From Acidimicrobiales bacterium (GTDB taxonomy: Bacteria; Actinomycetota; Acidimicrobiia; Acidimicrobiales; Aldehydirespiratoraceae): 64,000 nt of DNA. Location of the stretch: NCBI GenBank assembly GCA_040219515.1, contig JAVJSI010000012.1:1-64000 (forward strand). The letters run 5' to 3'. A program made the position numbers and the translations under genes. Under the pieces are notes generated by a model. It searched no databases. It had not been told where the DNA came from and saw nothing but the letters and a program-made list of their open reading frames with translations. Numbering within the stretch: position 1 is the stretch's first letter; each line of letters begins with the position of its first letter. Below are positions 43,022 through 51,491 of this stretch, piece after piece.

Positions 43022-43687
43022 ATGACAACGACACGCTCGGAATCGGTTCTCAAGGTGCTCGACACGCTGCTGGCCATCGCTCGAGTCATCCTGATCGTCG
43101 TGACCGCACTCTCCGTCGTGCTGGCGATCCTCACGCTCTTCCGCACGACGACCACCACCCTGTCCGGCACCACCGACGCGATTGCGATCGAACAGACCAC
43201 GCCGAGCGGGAGGGTCGCGACGCACGACCCGTCCACCAACACGACGACGTTGGACGAGGGTCCTCCCATCGGGGACCTGCCCGATTTCGGGGCGGCCGCG
43301 GTCTCGATCGAGATCGAGGACCCGGTCGTGCGCTCGGTTGCCGTGTTCGTGATCGCGGCGTGGCTCGGTCTCGGCTGGTTCGCCGTCACGAACGTCCGGG
43401 GCATCACGCGGGCATCCCTCGCCGGAACGCCGTTCACCATGGACAACGCCCGCCGACTCCAACGCACCGGTGCCGCGGCGGTCGGCTACGCCGTGATGCT
43501 GGTCGGCGTGCCGCTGTTGATGGACGCACTCCTGTCTCGGGTCGACCTGCCCGTCGACGGATTTCGGCTCGACGGCGGCGGGGGCGATGCATGGCTGTGG
43601 CTCATCGTCGGCCTGCTGATCATTGCGATCGCCGGCGCCGTCGAGCGGGGTGTCGAGCTGCAGGAGTTCGAGGAGACGACCATCTGA
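43022..43687 (+). CDS. DUF2975 family membrane protein
   Basis: A 221-residue membrane protein with about four transmembrane helices (roughly 16-38, 102-122, 148-166 and 189-209). A periplasmic-side loop after helix 1 is rich in Thr and acidic residues. This helix pattern, with the loop GTPFTMDNARRLQRTG before helix 3, is the mark of DUF2975. The family is nearly always followed by a small XRE-type regulator, as here. Function is unknown. The stop overlaps the next start by one base (TGATG). Preceded by a well-formed promoter and operator. Confidence 0.8.
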   Translation: MTTTRSESVLKVLDTLLAIARVILIVVTALSVVLAILTLFRTTTTTLSGTTDAIAIEQTTPSGRVATHDPSTNTTTLDEGPPIGDLPDFGAAAVSIEIEDPVVRSVAVFVIAAWLGLGWFAVTNVRGITRASLAGTPFTMDNARRLQRTGAAAVGYAVMLVGVPLLMDALLSRVDLPVDGFRLDGGGGDAWLWLIVGLLIIAIAGAVERGVELQEFEETTI

Positions 43688-43890
43688 TGCCGGTGATCGT
43701 CAACCTCGACCGAATGCTCGACGCGCGCGGAATGACACTCACCGAGTTGTCCAACGCGGTCGGCATCACCCTTGCAAATCTCTCGATCCTCAAAACGGGC
43801 AAGGCCAAGGCCATCCGGTTCAGCACCCTCGAGCTGCTGTGCGACGTGTTGGACTGCGAGCCGGGAGATCTCCTCGGCTACGAGCCATGA
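43687..43890 (+). CDS. Small XRE-family regulator (YozG-like)
   Basis: A 67-residue DNA-binding protein, almost wholly one HTH domain. LDARGMTLTELSNAVGITLANLSILKTGKAKAIRF covers helices 2 and 3, and LCDVLDCEPGDLL closes the fold as in YozG/Cro-type regulators. Translational coupling to the DUF2975 gene (TGATG) is typical of this pair. It probably regulates its own operon through the inverted repeat at 42989-43015. The SDR gene follows after 13 bases. Confidence 0.85.
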   Translation: MPVIVNLDRMLDARGMTLTELSNAVGITLANLSILKTGKAKAIRFSTLELLCDVLDCEPGDLLGYEP

Positions 43891-43903
43891 CTAGGGTCGC
43901 GCC

Positions 43904-44641
43904 ATGTTCGATCTCTCAGGCAAGACGGCGCTCGTCACCGGGGCCGGCCAGAACATGGGGGCCGGTATCGCCCGTACCCTGGCCGGACAGGGTGCGCACG
44001 TACTGGTCAACGACCTGTTGGCCGAACGGGCCGACGAGATCGCGGCGGAGATCGTATCAGGCGGTGGATCGGCGGCGGGACTGGCGTTCGACGTCACCGA
44101 CCTCGGCGCGGTCTCGGCGGCGACGGAGGGCCATCGCATCGACATCCTCGTGAACAACGCGGGCAACGGCGGGGCCGAGGGAATGCGTCCGACCAAGTTC
44201 GCCGACATGGACCCCTCCGATTGGGACGGTCCGATCGAGGTCAACCTGCGGGGCGTGATGAACACGTGTCACGCCGTCGTCAACGGCATGATCGAGCGCT
44301 CGTGGGGCCGGATCATCACGATCTCCTCCGGGGCGGGCGCCTCGGGTGTGGGCATCGGCGTCGCCCCCTACTCCGCGGGCAAGGGCGGCGGTCTCGGCTT
44401 CATGCGCTCGTTGGCGCTCGAGATCGCGGCCACCGGCGTGACCGCCAACAGCGTCGCCCTGGGCCTGATGAACAACGCCGGCGGCAGCGACATCACCGCT
44501 GCCCTCGCCAAGTCGGTGCCGGTCAAACGCCTGGGCACCCCCGACGACGTCGGCGCGATCTGCGCCTACCTCGCCTCGGAGGAGGCGAGCTGGCTCACCG
44601 CCCAGACCATCAACCTCAACGGCGGCTCCATCACCTCCTAG
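43904..44641 (+). CDS. Short-chain dehydrogenase/reductase
   Basis: A 245-residue classical SDR, an NAD(P)-dependent oxidoreductase. TGAGQNMGAG (12-21) is the cofactor loop, NNAGNG follows strand 4, the catalytic Ser is in ISSGAGA, and YSAGKGG carries Tyr and Lys. The C-terminal NLNGGSITS end fits the family. The length is normal. Substrate is unknown. A REP-like inverted repeat follows its stop by four bases and could act as a transcript end. Confidence 0.88.
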   Translation: MFDLSGKTALVTGAGQNMGAGIARTLAGQGAHVLVNDLLAERADEIAAEIVSGGGSAAGLAFDVTDLGAVSAATEGHRIDILVNNAGNGGAEGMRPTKFADMDPSDWDGPIEVNLRGVMNTCHAVVNGMIERSWGRIITISSGAGASGVGIGVAPYSAGKGGGLGFMRSLALEIAATGVTANSVALGLMNNAGGSDITAALAKSVPVKRLGTPDDVGAICAYLASEEASWLTAQTINLNGGSITS

Positions 44642-44644
44642 TTC

Positions 44645-44704
44645 GGGGTCAGACCCCCGTTGCGGTTGATGTCGCACGTCGAACTGCAACGGGGGTCTGA
44701 CCCC
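44645..44704. repeat. REP-like element ggggtcagacccc, paired inverted copies
   Basis: Perfect 19-bp inverted repeat: ggggtcagacccccgttgc (44645-44663) with its complement at 44686-44704, separated by 22 bases. Each arm contains the small palindrome ggggtcagacccc, a common core of REP elements mobilised by REP-associated tyrosine transposases. It is the only content of the gap between the SDR gene and 44730. Confidence 0.7.
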
Positions 44705-44729
44705 AAAAGCAACGGTTAGCCTCGGCACG

Positions 44730-46160
44730 ATGTCGGAGGCACGCGCACGAATACTGGTGTTCTGCACGTCGGCGGCGGTGCTGGTGCTGGAGATCCTGGC
44801 GGGGCGGTTGATGGCCCCGTACGTGGGCGTGTCGCTCGAGACGTTCACCGCGATCATCGGCACGATCCTCGCCGGCATCGCCATCGGCAGCGCCATCGGC
44901 GGGCGGCTGGCCGACCGCTACGACCCCGCCGCGCTCATCGGCCCGGCGCTTGCCATCGGCGGCGCGCTGGCGTGGTGGTCGCTCTGGATCGTCGGGGTGC
45001 TCGGCCCCGAGCTCGGCAGCGAACCTGCGGCAATCGTGGTGCTCGCGACCGTGTCGTTCTTCGCCCCGGCAACCGTGCTCACCGCAATCAGCCCGATGGC
45101 GGCCAAGCTGAGGCTCAACTCGCTGGAGGACACCGGCAAGGTCGTCGGTGGCCTGTCGGCCTTCGGCACTGCCGGTGCCCTGTTCGGCACCTTCATCACC
45201 GGCTTCGTGCTCGTCGCCGCCGCGCCGACGCGGCCGATCGTCATGATCGTGGGGGCGCTCCTGGTCGCGTGGGGCCTCTTCGAGACCGTTCGCGTCTCCC
45301 GCAAGGCGCCCAGCGCGACGCTCGTCGTGGTGCTGCTGGCGTCGTTCGGCATCGGTGCGACCGCCGATTCGCCGTGCGAGTTCGAGTCGGCCTACTTCTG
45401 CGGCCGGGTCGTGGGCGACGAGGAGGACGCGTCGGTGCGCTACCTCATCCTCGACACGCTGCGCCACGCGGCCGTGGACCTGGACGATCCGACCAACCTG
45501 GAGTTCCGCTACATCCGCCTCATCGCCGATGTGATCGACTCGACCAGCGAGGGGCCGATCGATGCGCTCCACCTCGGTGGCGGCGGATTCTCCGTTCCCA
45601 TGTGGGTCGAGGCGACCCGGCCCGGCTCCTACAACCAGGTGCTCGAGATCGACGACGTCCTCCTCGACGTGGCCCGCGACGAGCTCGGGTTCGCGACCGG
45701 ACCGGACATGGAGGTGACCATCGGCGACGGTCGCCTCGCCTTCGACGATCTCGCGGACGACTCGTTCGACGTCGTCGTGGGCGATGCGTTCGGCGGCCAG
45801 GCCGTGCCCTGGCATCTGACCACGACCGAGTTCATCGCCAGCGTGGACCGAGTCCTGCGCGACGACGGCATCTATGTGATGAACATCATCGACGGCGACC
45901 AGAACCGGTTTGCCGAATGGGAGGTCGCCACGCTGCGCGACAACTTCGACTTCGTCGAGGTGATCGTCCACCCGGACGGCATCGACCGGCAGGTACGCAA
46001 CCAGATCCTCGTTGCGTCCGATCAGCCGATCCCGGACTTGTCGTTCGACCCCGCCGACGGACTGCTGGTCGACGACGTCGACGCGTTCATCGACGGCGGC
46101 AAGGTCCTGCGCGACGACTTCGCACCCGTCGAGCAACTCGCCGCCAACCCCACCAGCTGA
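44730..46160 (+). CDS. Membrane-anchored spermidine-synthase-like protein (fused)
   Basis: A 476-residue protein. The N-terminal half (about 1-205) has six or more hydrophobic helices of MFS-like type (AGRLMAPYVGVSLETFTAIIG, then GSAIGGRLADRYDP). The C-terminal half is a polyamine-synthase-like Rossmann fold: LHLGGGGFSVPMW (about 284), VLEIDDVLLDVAR, and VVVGDAFGG. Such fused proteins are common in actinobacteria. The true aminopropyl transferase activity is unproven, and a SAM-dependent role with another substrate is possible. The gene lies between two REP-like elements. Confidence 0.8.
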   Translation: MSEARARILVFCTSAAVLVLEILAGRLMAPYVGVSLETFTAIIGTILAGIAIGSAIGGRLADRYDPAALIGPALAIGGALAWWSLWIVGVLGPELGSEPAAIVVLATVSFFAPATVLTAISPMAAKLRLNSLEDTGKVVGGLSAFGTAGALFGTFITGFVLVAAAPTRPIVMIVGALLVAWGLFETVRVSRKAPSATLVVVLLASFGIGATADSPCEFESAYFCGRVVGDEEDASVRYLILDTLRHAAVDLDDPTNLEFRYIRLIADVIDSTSEGPIDALHLGGGGFSVPMWVEATRPGSYNQVLEIDDVLLDVARDELGFATGPDMEVTIGDGRLAFDDLADDSFDVVVGDAFGGQAVPWHLTTTEFIASVDRVLRDDGIYVMNIIDGDQNRFAEWEVATLRDNFDFVEVIVHPDGIDRQVRNQILVASDQPIPDLSFDPADGLLVDDVDAFIDGGKVLRDDFAPVEQLAANPTS

Positions 46161-46201
46161 GCAGCCTTCGTCGAAGGCGGGGTCGGGGGACGGTGAGGGT
46201 T

Positions 46202-46265
46202 CCCCAGAACTGGGGGTGTTCGACGGGACAGGTGTCTGACACCCCTGGGACAGGTGTCTGACACC
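46202..46265. repeat. REP-like elements ggtgtctgacacc, two direct copies
   Basis: gggacaggtgtctgacacc occurs at 46225-46243 and again at 46247-46265; each holds the palindrome ggtgtctgacacc. An additional small palindrome (ccccag-aa-ctgggg, 46202-46215) precedes them. They lie between two convergent genes and may help end transcription from both sides. Confidence 0.7.
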
Positions 46266-46276
46266 GTTGGGACGGG

Positions 46277-47566
46277 TTACTCGGGCCAGTCGATGTTGTA
46301 GTCGTCGAACCAGAAGCGGGCTTCGCGGATGGCGTTCTCGGGGGTGCGCAACGAGAGGTCCTGGTTCAGGCTCTCGGGGGTGGGGCCGATGTCGGCGGCG
46401 ATCTTGGTGAGGCCGTCGATGTCGAGGTCGTAGCAGCGCACCGCGTTGAGACCGAGCAGGAGCCGGGTCTCCTCCACCGGGATCTGCTGGAAGTCGGTCT
46501 GGAGGCGTTCGACCGTGTTGGGCCACGAGCCTTCGGGATGCGGATAGTCGGTGCCCCACATGAGCGCGTCGATGCCGTTGACGTAGCGACGGCGGAGCTC
46601 GACCTTGCTCATGGTGGACGCACCGACGAACACGTTGGTGCCGACATACTCCGACGGCAGGCGCTGGATGAGGTCCTTGGTACGGGAGGCCATCTTCTTG
46701 ACCTTCCAGTTCTTGCCGCCGAACATCGCGTCGGCCTTGAACAGCAGGTCGCCGAGCCACCACGAACCGCACTCGACGGGGGCGTACTTGAGGTTCGGGA
46801 ACTTGTCGAACTTGCCGGCGAGCAGCAGCTGCCACAGCGGACGGTGGGTCCAGAAGGCGACCTCGAGCATGTACTGGGCCATGTTCTCGTTGTAGGCCTC
46901 GGTGTCGGCTTCACCCGAGTGGGTGTGGACGACCAGTCCGGCCTCGGCGCACGCCGCCCAGACGGGGTCGTAGCTCTCGTGGCCGTACGACGGCTTGTCG
47001 TGCCACATCGTGGGGATCATGATGCCGCGGATGCCGGGCTTGCCCGACAGCGCCTCGATCTCCTTGACGGCCTCGTCGACGCCATGGGTGATCGGCACGA
47101 GGGCCACCCCCGCCCGGCGGGGCGGGTTGGTGGCGCAGAACTCCTCGAGCCAACGGTTGTGGGCACGAGCACCGGCCCAGGCGAGCTTGGGATCGGTGAT
47201 GGCACCGGCCGAGAGACCCGCACCGAACGGCGGCGACTCCATGCCGGTGACCGCGTCGCCGTCGGCGAAGATGATCTCACCGGCGACCCCATCGGCGTCG
47301 AGGGTCTTGTCACGGATGGCCGGGTCGTAGGCGCCCTTGAGACCGATCTCGTTCTCGCTCTCCCACTGCTCGACGTATTCGCCGTTCATCTCCTCGACCA
47401 TCGCCCGGTGTTCGTGGCGGGTCGCCAGCCAGGTGTCGAACTCGGCGTGAACCGACGAGTCGAGATACTCGCGATAGTCCTCGACGAAGAGTCCGGCGTG
47501 GGTGTCGGAGGACACCACGATGTAGGGGTTGTTGCTCTGATCGATGCCCTCGAGTGGGTTCGGCAT
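46277..47566 (-). CDS. Amidohydrolase family protein (ACMSD-like)
   Basis: A 429-residue metal-dependent hydrolase of the amidohydrolase_2/ACMSD branch. VVSSDTHAG near residue 18 is the N-terminal metal motif, VVHTHSGE mid-protein supplies His ligands, and WGTDYPHPEGSWPN carries the catalytic Asp. Members decarboxylate or hydrolyse ring acids; the substrate cannot be told. It is divergent from the TetR gene, which is separated by 81 bases containing a candidate operator. Confidence 0.82.
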   Translation of the reverse strand: MPNPLEGIDQSNNPYIVVSSDTHAGLFVEDYREYLDSSVHAEFDTWLATRHEHRAMVEEMNGEYVEQWESENEIGLKGAYDPAIRDKTLDADGVAGEIIFADGDAVTGMESPPFGAGLSAGAITDPKLAWAGARAHNRWLEEFCATNPPRRAGVALVPITHGVDEAVKEIEALSGKPGIRGIMIPTMWHDKPSYGHESYDPVWAACAEAGLVVHTHSGEADTEAYNENMAQYMLEVAFWTHRPLWQLLLAGKFDKFPNLKYAPVECGSWWLGDLLFKADAMFGGKNWKVKKMASRTKDLIQRLPSEYVGTNVFVGASTMSKVELRRRYVNGIDALMWGTDYPHPEGSWPNTVERLQTDFQQIPVEETRLLLGLNAVRCYDLDIDGLTKIAADIGPTPESLNQDLSLRTPENAIREARFWFDDYNIDWPE

Positions 47567-47624
47567 GGCGAGTGATCCTGTCGTCGGCGGGCCGGACGGG
47601 TCGGCCCTTCTTGCGGGATGACTA

Positions 47625-47641
47625 GAACACTGTCATAGTTC
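47625..47641. promoter_or_regulatory. Candidate TetR operator
   Basis: A 17-base imperfect palindrome (gaacactgtcatagttc) with six of eight paired positions. It lies between divergent genes, six bases before the TetR start codon. It overlaps a weak -10 (CATAGT, 47634-47639). Confidence 0.35.
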
Positions 47642-47647
47642 CTCTCG

Positions 47648-48283
47648 GTGAGCAAGACCGGTACCACCGGCCGCCGGGCCGGACTCGACCGCGACGACAT
47701 GGTCGCCGTCGCGCTCCGACTCGTCGAGAACGAGGGTGCGTCCGCGCTGACCATGCGTCGGCTCGCCACCGAACTCGATGTCACGACCACGACGATCTAC
47801 TGGCACGTGGGCAGTCGCGACGAGCTCGTCATCGAGATCATCCGCCGTCAATCCGAACGCCAGGCGGAGCGGCCGATCGAGGGAACCACGCCGAGCGAAC
47901 GCGTCATGTCGGCCGCTCGCAACGTCTGGATCAACGCGCTCGAGAACCGAGCGATCACCTCGCTCGCCCACCAGACCGGCACGACGTCGCTGCTCGAGCA
48001 TCCGCAGGAAGTGGCGCTGGCCCGTGAGCTCGAGGCGGCGGGACTCACCGGCCCCTCCGGTGCGGACGCCCTTCGCTCCATTCTCACCACCGTGGGCGGC
48101 TTCCTCGTGCGAGCGCTCCGCAACGAATCGGCCATCCCCGAGGCGCGCCGCAGCCCCGCACTGTGGGCGACGACCGACGCCGACGTCGACCCCCGCACCA
48201 TCGCTGCGCTCGGCGGTCCGGTCGATCTCGACAACCTGTTCGAGTCGACGCTGCAAGCCATCGTCGACCACCACGTTCAATGA
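47648..48283 (+). CDS. TetR-family transcriptional regulator
   Basis: A 211-residue TetR repressor. The DNA-binding domain spans about residues 13-60, with LTMRRLATELDVTTTTIYWHVGSRDEL carrying helices 2 and 3. The C-terminal half is the ligand-binding all-helical domain and is not assignable to a ligand. It starts at GTG, 81 bases from the divergent amidohydrolase, and is followed after 28 bases by the decarboxylase-like gene. It likely controls one or both neighbours. Confidence 0.88.
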   Translation: MSKTGTTGRRAGLDRDDMVAVALRLVENEGASALTMRRLATELDVTTTTIYWHVGSRDELVIEIIRRQSERQAERPIEGTTPSERVMSAARNVWINALENRAITSLAHQTGTTSLLEHPQEVALARELEAAGLTGPSGADALRSILTTVGGFLVRALRNESAIPEARRSPALWATTDADVDPRTIAALGGPVDLDNLFESTLQAIVDHHVQ

Positions 48284-48311
48284 ACAACCAACACCGCCTC
48301 AGGAGGCACTG

Positions 48312-49082
48312 ATGTCCGACACTGCCGAAGCCCTCAAGTCCAACCCCGGAGAGATCGCCGGCTGGCCCAAGCTCGTCGTGAAGTACACGACCGACGAGTC
48401 GAACATCGCGCCCTTGCTCCCGCCCGGTCTCACCGCACTCGACAACGTCGTCCAGGTCGGGATCTACTGCATCCCGATCCTCGACGAACCCGAGTTCGGC
48501 TGCAGCATCAAGGTGTCGGCCGAATGGCAGGGCGTCGCCGGTCAGTACAACCTCGGCATGGGCATCGACCAGGAAGCCGCCGTGCACAACAGCGGCGAGA
48601 TCAACGGCCAGCCCAAGTTCCTCTGCGACATCGACTACTTCCGTCTCGGCGACCGCGTCGGTGCCCGGGCCACCCACCAGGGCTACACCTTCGTCGAGTA
48701 CGCCGGCACGGTCACCGGTCCCGGCGACGTGGTCGAGGGCGACTTCACCGAGCACGAGTGGTGGACCAAGTACTCCCGCGGCATCGGCAACGTCGAGAAG
48801 ACCTACGACTTCGCACCGGTCGTCGTCGACGTGGCGACCACCTTCGAGCAAAAGCACGTCGAGAACCTCGACGGCGAGCTGATCCTGCGGGACAGCCCGT
48901 GGGACCCGGTCGCCCGCTACCTCCCGTGCAACGACGTCGTGTCGGCCCAGCTCGTCACCCACCAGGCCAAGGCCCGGAACATCACGAACGCCGGACCCCT
49001 CGACCCCGACGCGTTCTGGCCCCACGCCGACACCATCGGCGGCAGCCGCTGGCCGGGCGAGCGCGGCGGCCCGCGCCGTTAG
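48312..49082 (+). CDS. Acetoacetate-decarboxylase-like protein
   Basis: A 256-residue protein of the acetoacetate decarboxylase (ADC) superfamily. The motif GEINGQPKFLCDIDYF near residues 97-112 is the family's Schiff-base region, with Lys104 as the candidate catalytic lysine. AGWPKLVVKYTTD at the N-terminus and PLLPPGLTAL are also typical. The start ATG at 48312 has AGGAGG five bases upstream. Divergent members act as cyclases or decarboxylases on other substrates, so acetoacetate is not assured. It probably belongs with the TetR and amidohydrolase genes. Confidence 0.75.
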   Translation: MSDTAEALKSNPGEIAGWPKLVVKYTTDESNIAPLLPPGLTALDNVVQVGIYCIPILDEPEFGCSIKVSAEWQGVAGQYNLGMGIDQEAAVHNSGEINGQPKFLCDIDYFRLGDRVGARATHQGYTFVEYAGTVTGPGDVVEGDFTEHEWWTKYSRGIGNVEKTYDFAPVVVDVATTFEQKHVENLDGELILRDSPWDPVARYLPCNDVVSAQLVTHQAKARNITNAGPLDPDAFWPHADTIGGSRWPGERGGPRR

Positions 49083-49174
49083 TCGACCCCGCCACATCAG
49101 CCCGCGGAAAGAACTGCGGCATCGCGTTCTAGTGTCGTGCCCACGAATCTCTCCGGATGGCGAAGGAGGCGGCG

Positions 49175-50971
49175 ATGATTCGGGGGCGGATGTGGTGTGG
49201 ATCGATGTCGATCAGCGGAGCGCTGATCGTCGTCGCGGCGTCGGTGCTGGTGGCGCCGGTCGGCGCCTACCCGGGGTCGCCTTGGTTCGCACCGGAGCGG
49301 CCCTACGCCGGCAACTTCCCCGATCCCCATGTGATCTTCGACGCCGCGACCACGACGTACATCGCCTACGGCACCAACACCGGCGGCGCCACGATGCCGA
49401 CGATGCAGTCCGCCGATCTCGTCACCTGGACCGCGAAGGCCGACGGGATCTCCACGCCGAGCTGGGCCGCGTCCGTCGGCGGTGGCGCCGAGCTGTGGGC
49501 ACCGTCGGTGCACCGGATGCCCAACGGAAAGTGGAACGCCTATTACTCCGTGCGCCAGTCCAACGGATCGACGCCGCGCTACTGCATCACCGTCGCCACG
49601 GGGACGCGCGCCCTCGGCCCGTTCGTCGACAACAGTGAGGAACCACTGACCTGCGGCTACGGCCCCGCCGGCGCGATCGACCCGTGGGTCTACATCGACG
49701 GCGCCAACGATCCTTGGCTCGTGTGGAAGACCGAGAACCACGCGGCCGTCGAGATCGCCGATGACGACGCCCACTTCCCGCTCACCGAGGAACTCATCGC
49801 CGAGCGCGAGAAGGCGAGGGAGGATCTGGCCGAGGGGGACCCACCCCTCCCGCTCCGGGTCCTGCCCGCCACCGCCGACGCGATCTGGTCGCAACGACTC
49901 GATCCGACCGGGCTCGCGTTCCACCAACCCGACGATGTCGAGGCCGAGCGCTCGAGGGCGTCGATCCTGTTGACCGCGAACTCGGGAGGCTGGGAGGACA
50001 ACCTCATCGAGAGCCCGGCCCTGTTCACGGCCGGCGGCCGCCTCCACCTGCTCTACAGCGGCAACCGCTGGGATTCGCACGAGTACGCCACCGGCTGGGC
50101 GACCTGCAGTTCGCCGGCCGGTCCCTGCGCACGAGCAATCAGCGGGCCACTCGTTCAGCACGGCGGCGACATCAACGGTCCCGGCGGCGCGTCGGTGTTC
50201 ACCGATCGTCTCGGCGATCTCCGCATCGCCTATCACGCGTGGAACGCGCCCCACGTCAGCTATCCGCGCTATCCGTCGTGCGATGACGACGGCGACGGCA
50301 TCTGCGCCGACGACGGTCAACGGTTCCTCGAGATCGACCAGCTCTGTGTCCTGCCCAATCGATCGCTCCACGTGGGCGTCCCGGCCGGGTGGGCGTTCTG
50401 CGATGTCGAGCCGTCGAGATGGTTCGGGCCCGGCGTGGCGTGGATGGCCACGGAGGAGATCACGACGGGCATCAGCGAGGGACGTTTCGCCCCCAGCCGC
50501 CCGCTCACGCGGGCCGAGGCGGTCACGTTCCTGTGGCGATGGGCCGGTGAGCCGGCGGCGAGTGTGCCGGCGCCGTTCACCGACGTCGAGGCCGACCGCT
50601 ACTACACGAACGCGGTGGCGTGGGCCGCCGAGGTGGGCGTGATCCGGGGCACGACACCCACCACGTTCTCACCCGACGACATCATCGACCGTGCCCAGAT
50701 CGTCACGATCCTGCACCGCGCCGCCGGCGAGACACCGCCCGTCGAGCCCAGTCCGTTCGCCGACGTGCCCGTCGACAGCTACTACTCGCTGGCGGCCACC
50801 TGGGCCGCCGAGGTCGCGCTCACCACCGGCGTGACCCCCACCGAGTTCCAGCCGTCACAGCCGACCACGCGCGCCCAGATCGGCACGTTCCTGTGCCGCT
50901 TCTCGGGCACACCCGTCGAACCCGAGACCGGCATCGTGGGCGCCGCGGCGCCGTGCGGCGAGCCGGCGTGA
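49175..50971 (+). CDS. Secreted GH43-like glycoside hydrolase with three SLH repeats
   Basis: A 598-residue exported protein. Residues 1-30 form a signal peptide ending near AYPGS. A five-bladed propeller domain of GH43 type follows: NFPDPHV (catalytic Asp), AIDPWVY (second Asp) and IESPALF (proton donor Glu). The last ~180 residues hold three S-layer homology repeats, each around 50 residues (VAWMATEEITTGISEGRFAP, VAWAAEVGVIRGTTPTTFSP and ATWAAEVALTTGVTPTEFQP). The protein is probably bound to the cell surface and trims arabinan- or xylan-type chains. The start ATG at 49175 has GGAGG five bases before it; the ATG at 49157 lacks one. Confidence 0.85.
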   Translation: MIRGRMWCGSMSISGALIVVAASVLVAPVGAYPGSPWFAPERPYAGNFPDPHVIFDAATTTYIAYGTNTGGATMPTMQSADLVTWTAKADGISTPSWAASVGGGAELWAPSVHRMPNGKWNAYYSVRQSNGSTPRYCITVATGTRALGPFVDNSEEPLTCGYGPAGAIDPWVYIDGANDPWLVWKTENHAAVEIADDDAHFPLTEELIAEREKAREDLAEGDPPLPLRVLPATADAIWSQRLDPTGLAFHQPDDVEAERSRASILLTANSGGWEDNLIESPALFTAGGRLHLLYSGNRWDSHEYATGWATCSSPAGPCARAISGPLVQHGGDINGPGGASVFTDRLGDLRIAYHAWNAPHVSYPRYPSCDDDGDGICADDGQRFLEIDQLCVLPNRSLHVGVPAGWAFCDVEPSRWFGPGVAWMATEEITTGISEGRFAPSRPLTRAEAVTFLWRWAGEPAASVPAPFTDVEADRYYTNAVAWAAEVGVIRGTTPTTFSPDDIIDRAQIVTILHRAAGETPPVEPSPFADVPVDSYYSLAATWAAEVALTTGVTPTEFQPSQPTTRAQIGTFLCRFSGTPVEPETGIVGAAAPCGEPA

Positions 50972-50984
50972 CCCGGCTGCCCGG

Positions 50985-51491
50985 TCAGGTCTCGTTCGTG
51001 AACCAGTCGGACATCAGGGTCAACCCCTCGACGCCGGCGCGGGGGTACATCTCCTCGAAGATGCGGCGATAGCCCGTGGACTTGATCCGCCAACCCTCGT
51101 CGGTCTTCACGTAGTCGTCGTAGTAGAACGCGGCGCCGTGGATGTTGACGTCGTGCTCGCCGACGATGACCGAGTCCTCGAGCTTCCAGATGCCCGACGC
51201 GGTCCCGTCACCGTGCAGGGTGATCTCGGGATGGTGCACGGCGTGGCTGGACAGGAATCTCTCGGACCCCATCGACTCCTTCAGGAACGTGATGACCGCC
51301 TCGATCCCGTCGAAGCTGTACTTCCCGTCGCTGTAGCGGGCCACCACATCCTCGGTGAGCACCGTCCGCATCTCGTCGAACTCGTGCTGGTCGAGCACCC
51401 GGAGGTACTTGTACTTCAACTGCTTGATGAGTTCGATTTCGACAAGACCTTCAGGGGTGAGGTCTTCAGGAGTGAGGGCGTCAGGAGTCAT
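50985..51491 (-). CDS. SnoaL/NTF2-like protein (SnoaL_4 type)
   Basis: A 168-residue cone-shaped NTF2-fold protein. KYLRVLDQHEFDEMRTVLTED and FLSSHAVHHPEITLHGDG match the SnoaL_4 branch, which includes bile-acid dehydratases and small steroid isomerases. The residues YDDYVKTDEGWRI close the sheet. The enzymatic activity is not known here. The start at 51491 lies inside the end of the ABC transporter gene (stop at 51481), overlapping it by 11 bases, so it is the last gene of that operon. Confidence 0.75.
   Translation of the reverse strand: MTPDALTPEDLTPEGLVEIELIKQLKYKYLRVLDQHEFDEMRTVLTEDVVARYSDGKYSFDGIEAVITFLKESMGSERFLSSHAVHHPEITLHGDGTASGIWKLEDSVIVGEHDVNIHGAAFYYDDYVKTDEGWRIKSTGYRRIFEEMYPRAGVEGLTLMSDWFTNET

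Noticed and set aside
44649-46835. A 728-codon open frame on the - strand across the spermidine-synthase-like gene
   Set aside because: It spans a REP element and runs into the amidohydrolase gene in the wrong frame; no domain is visible.
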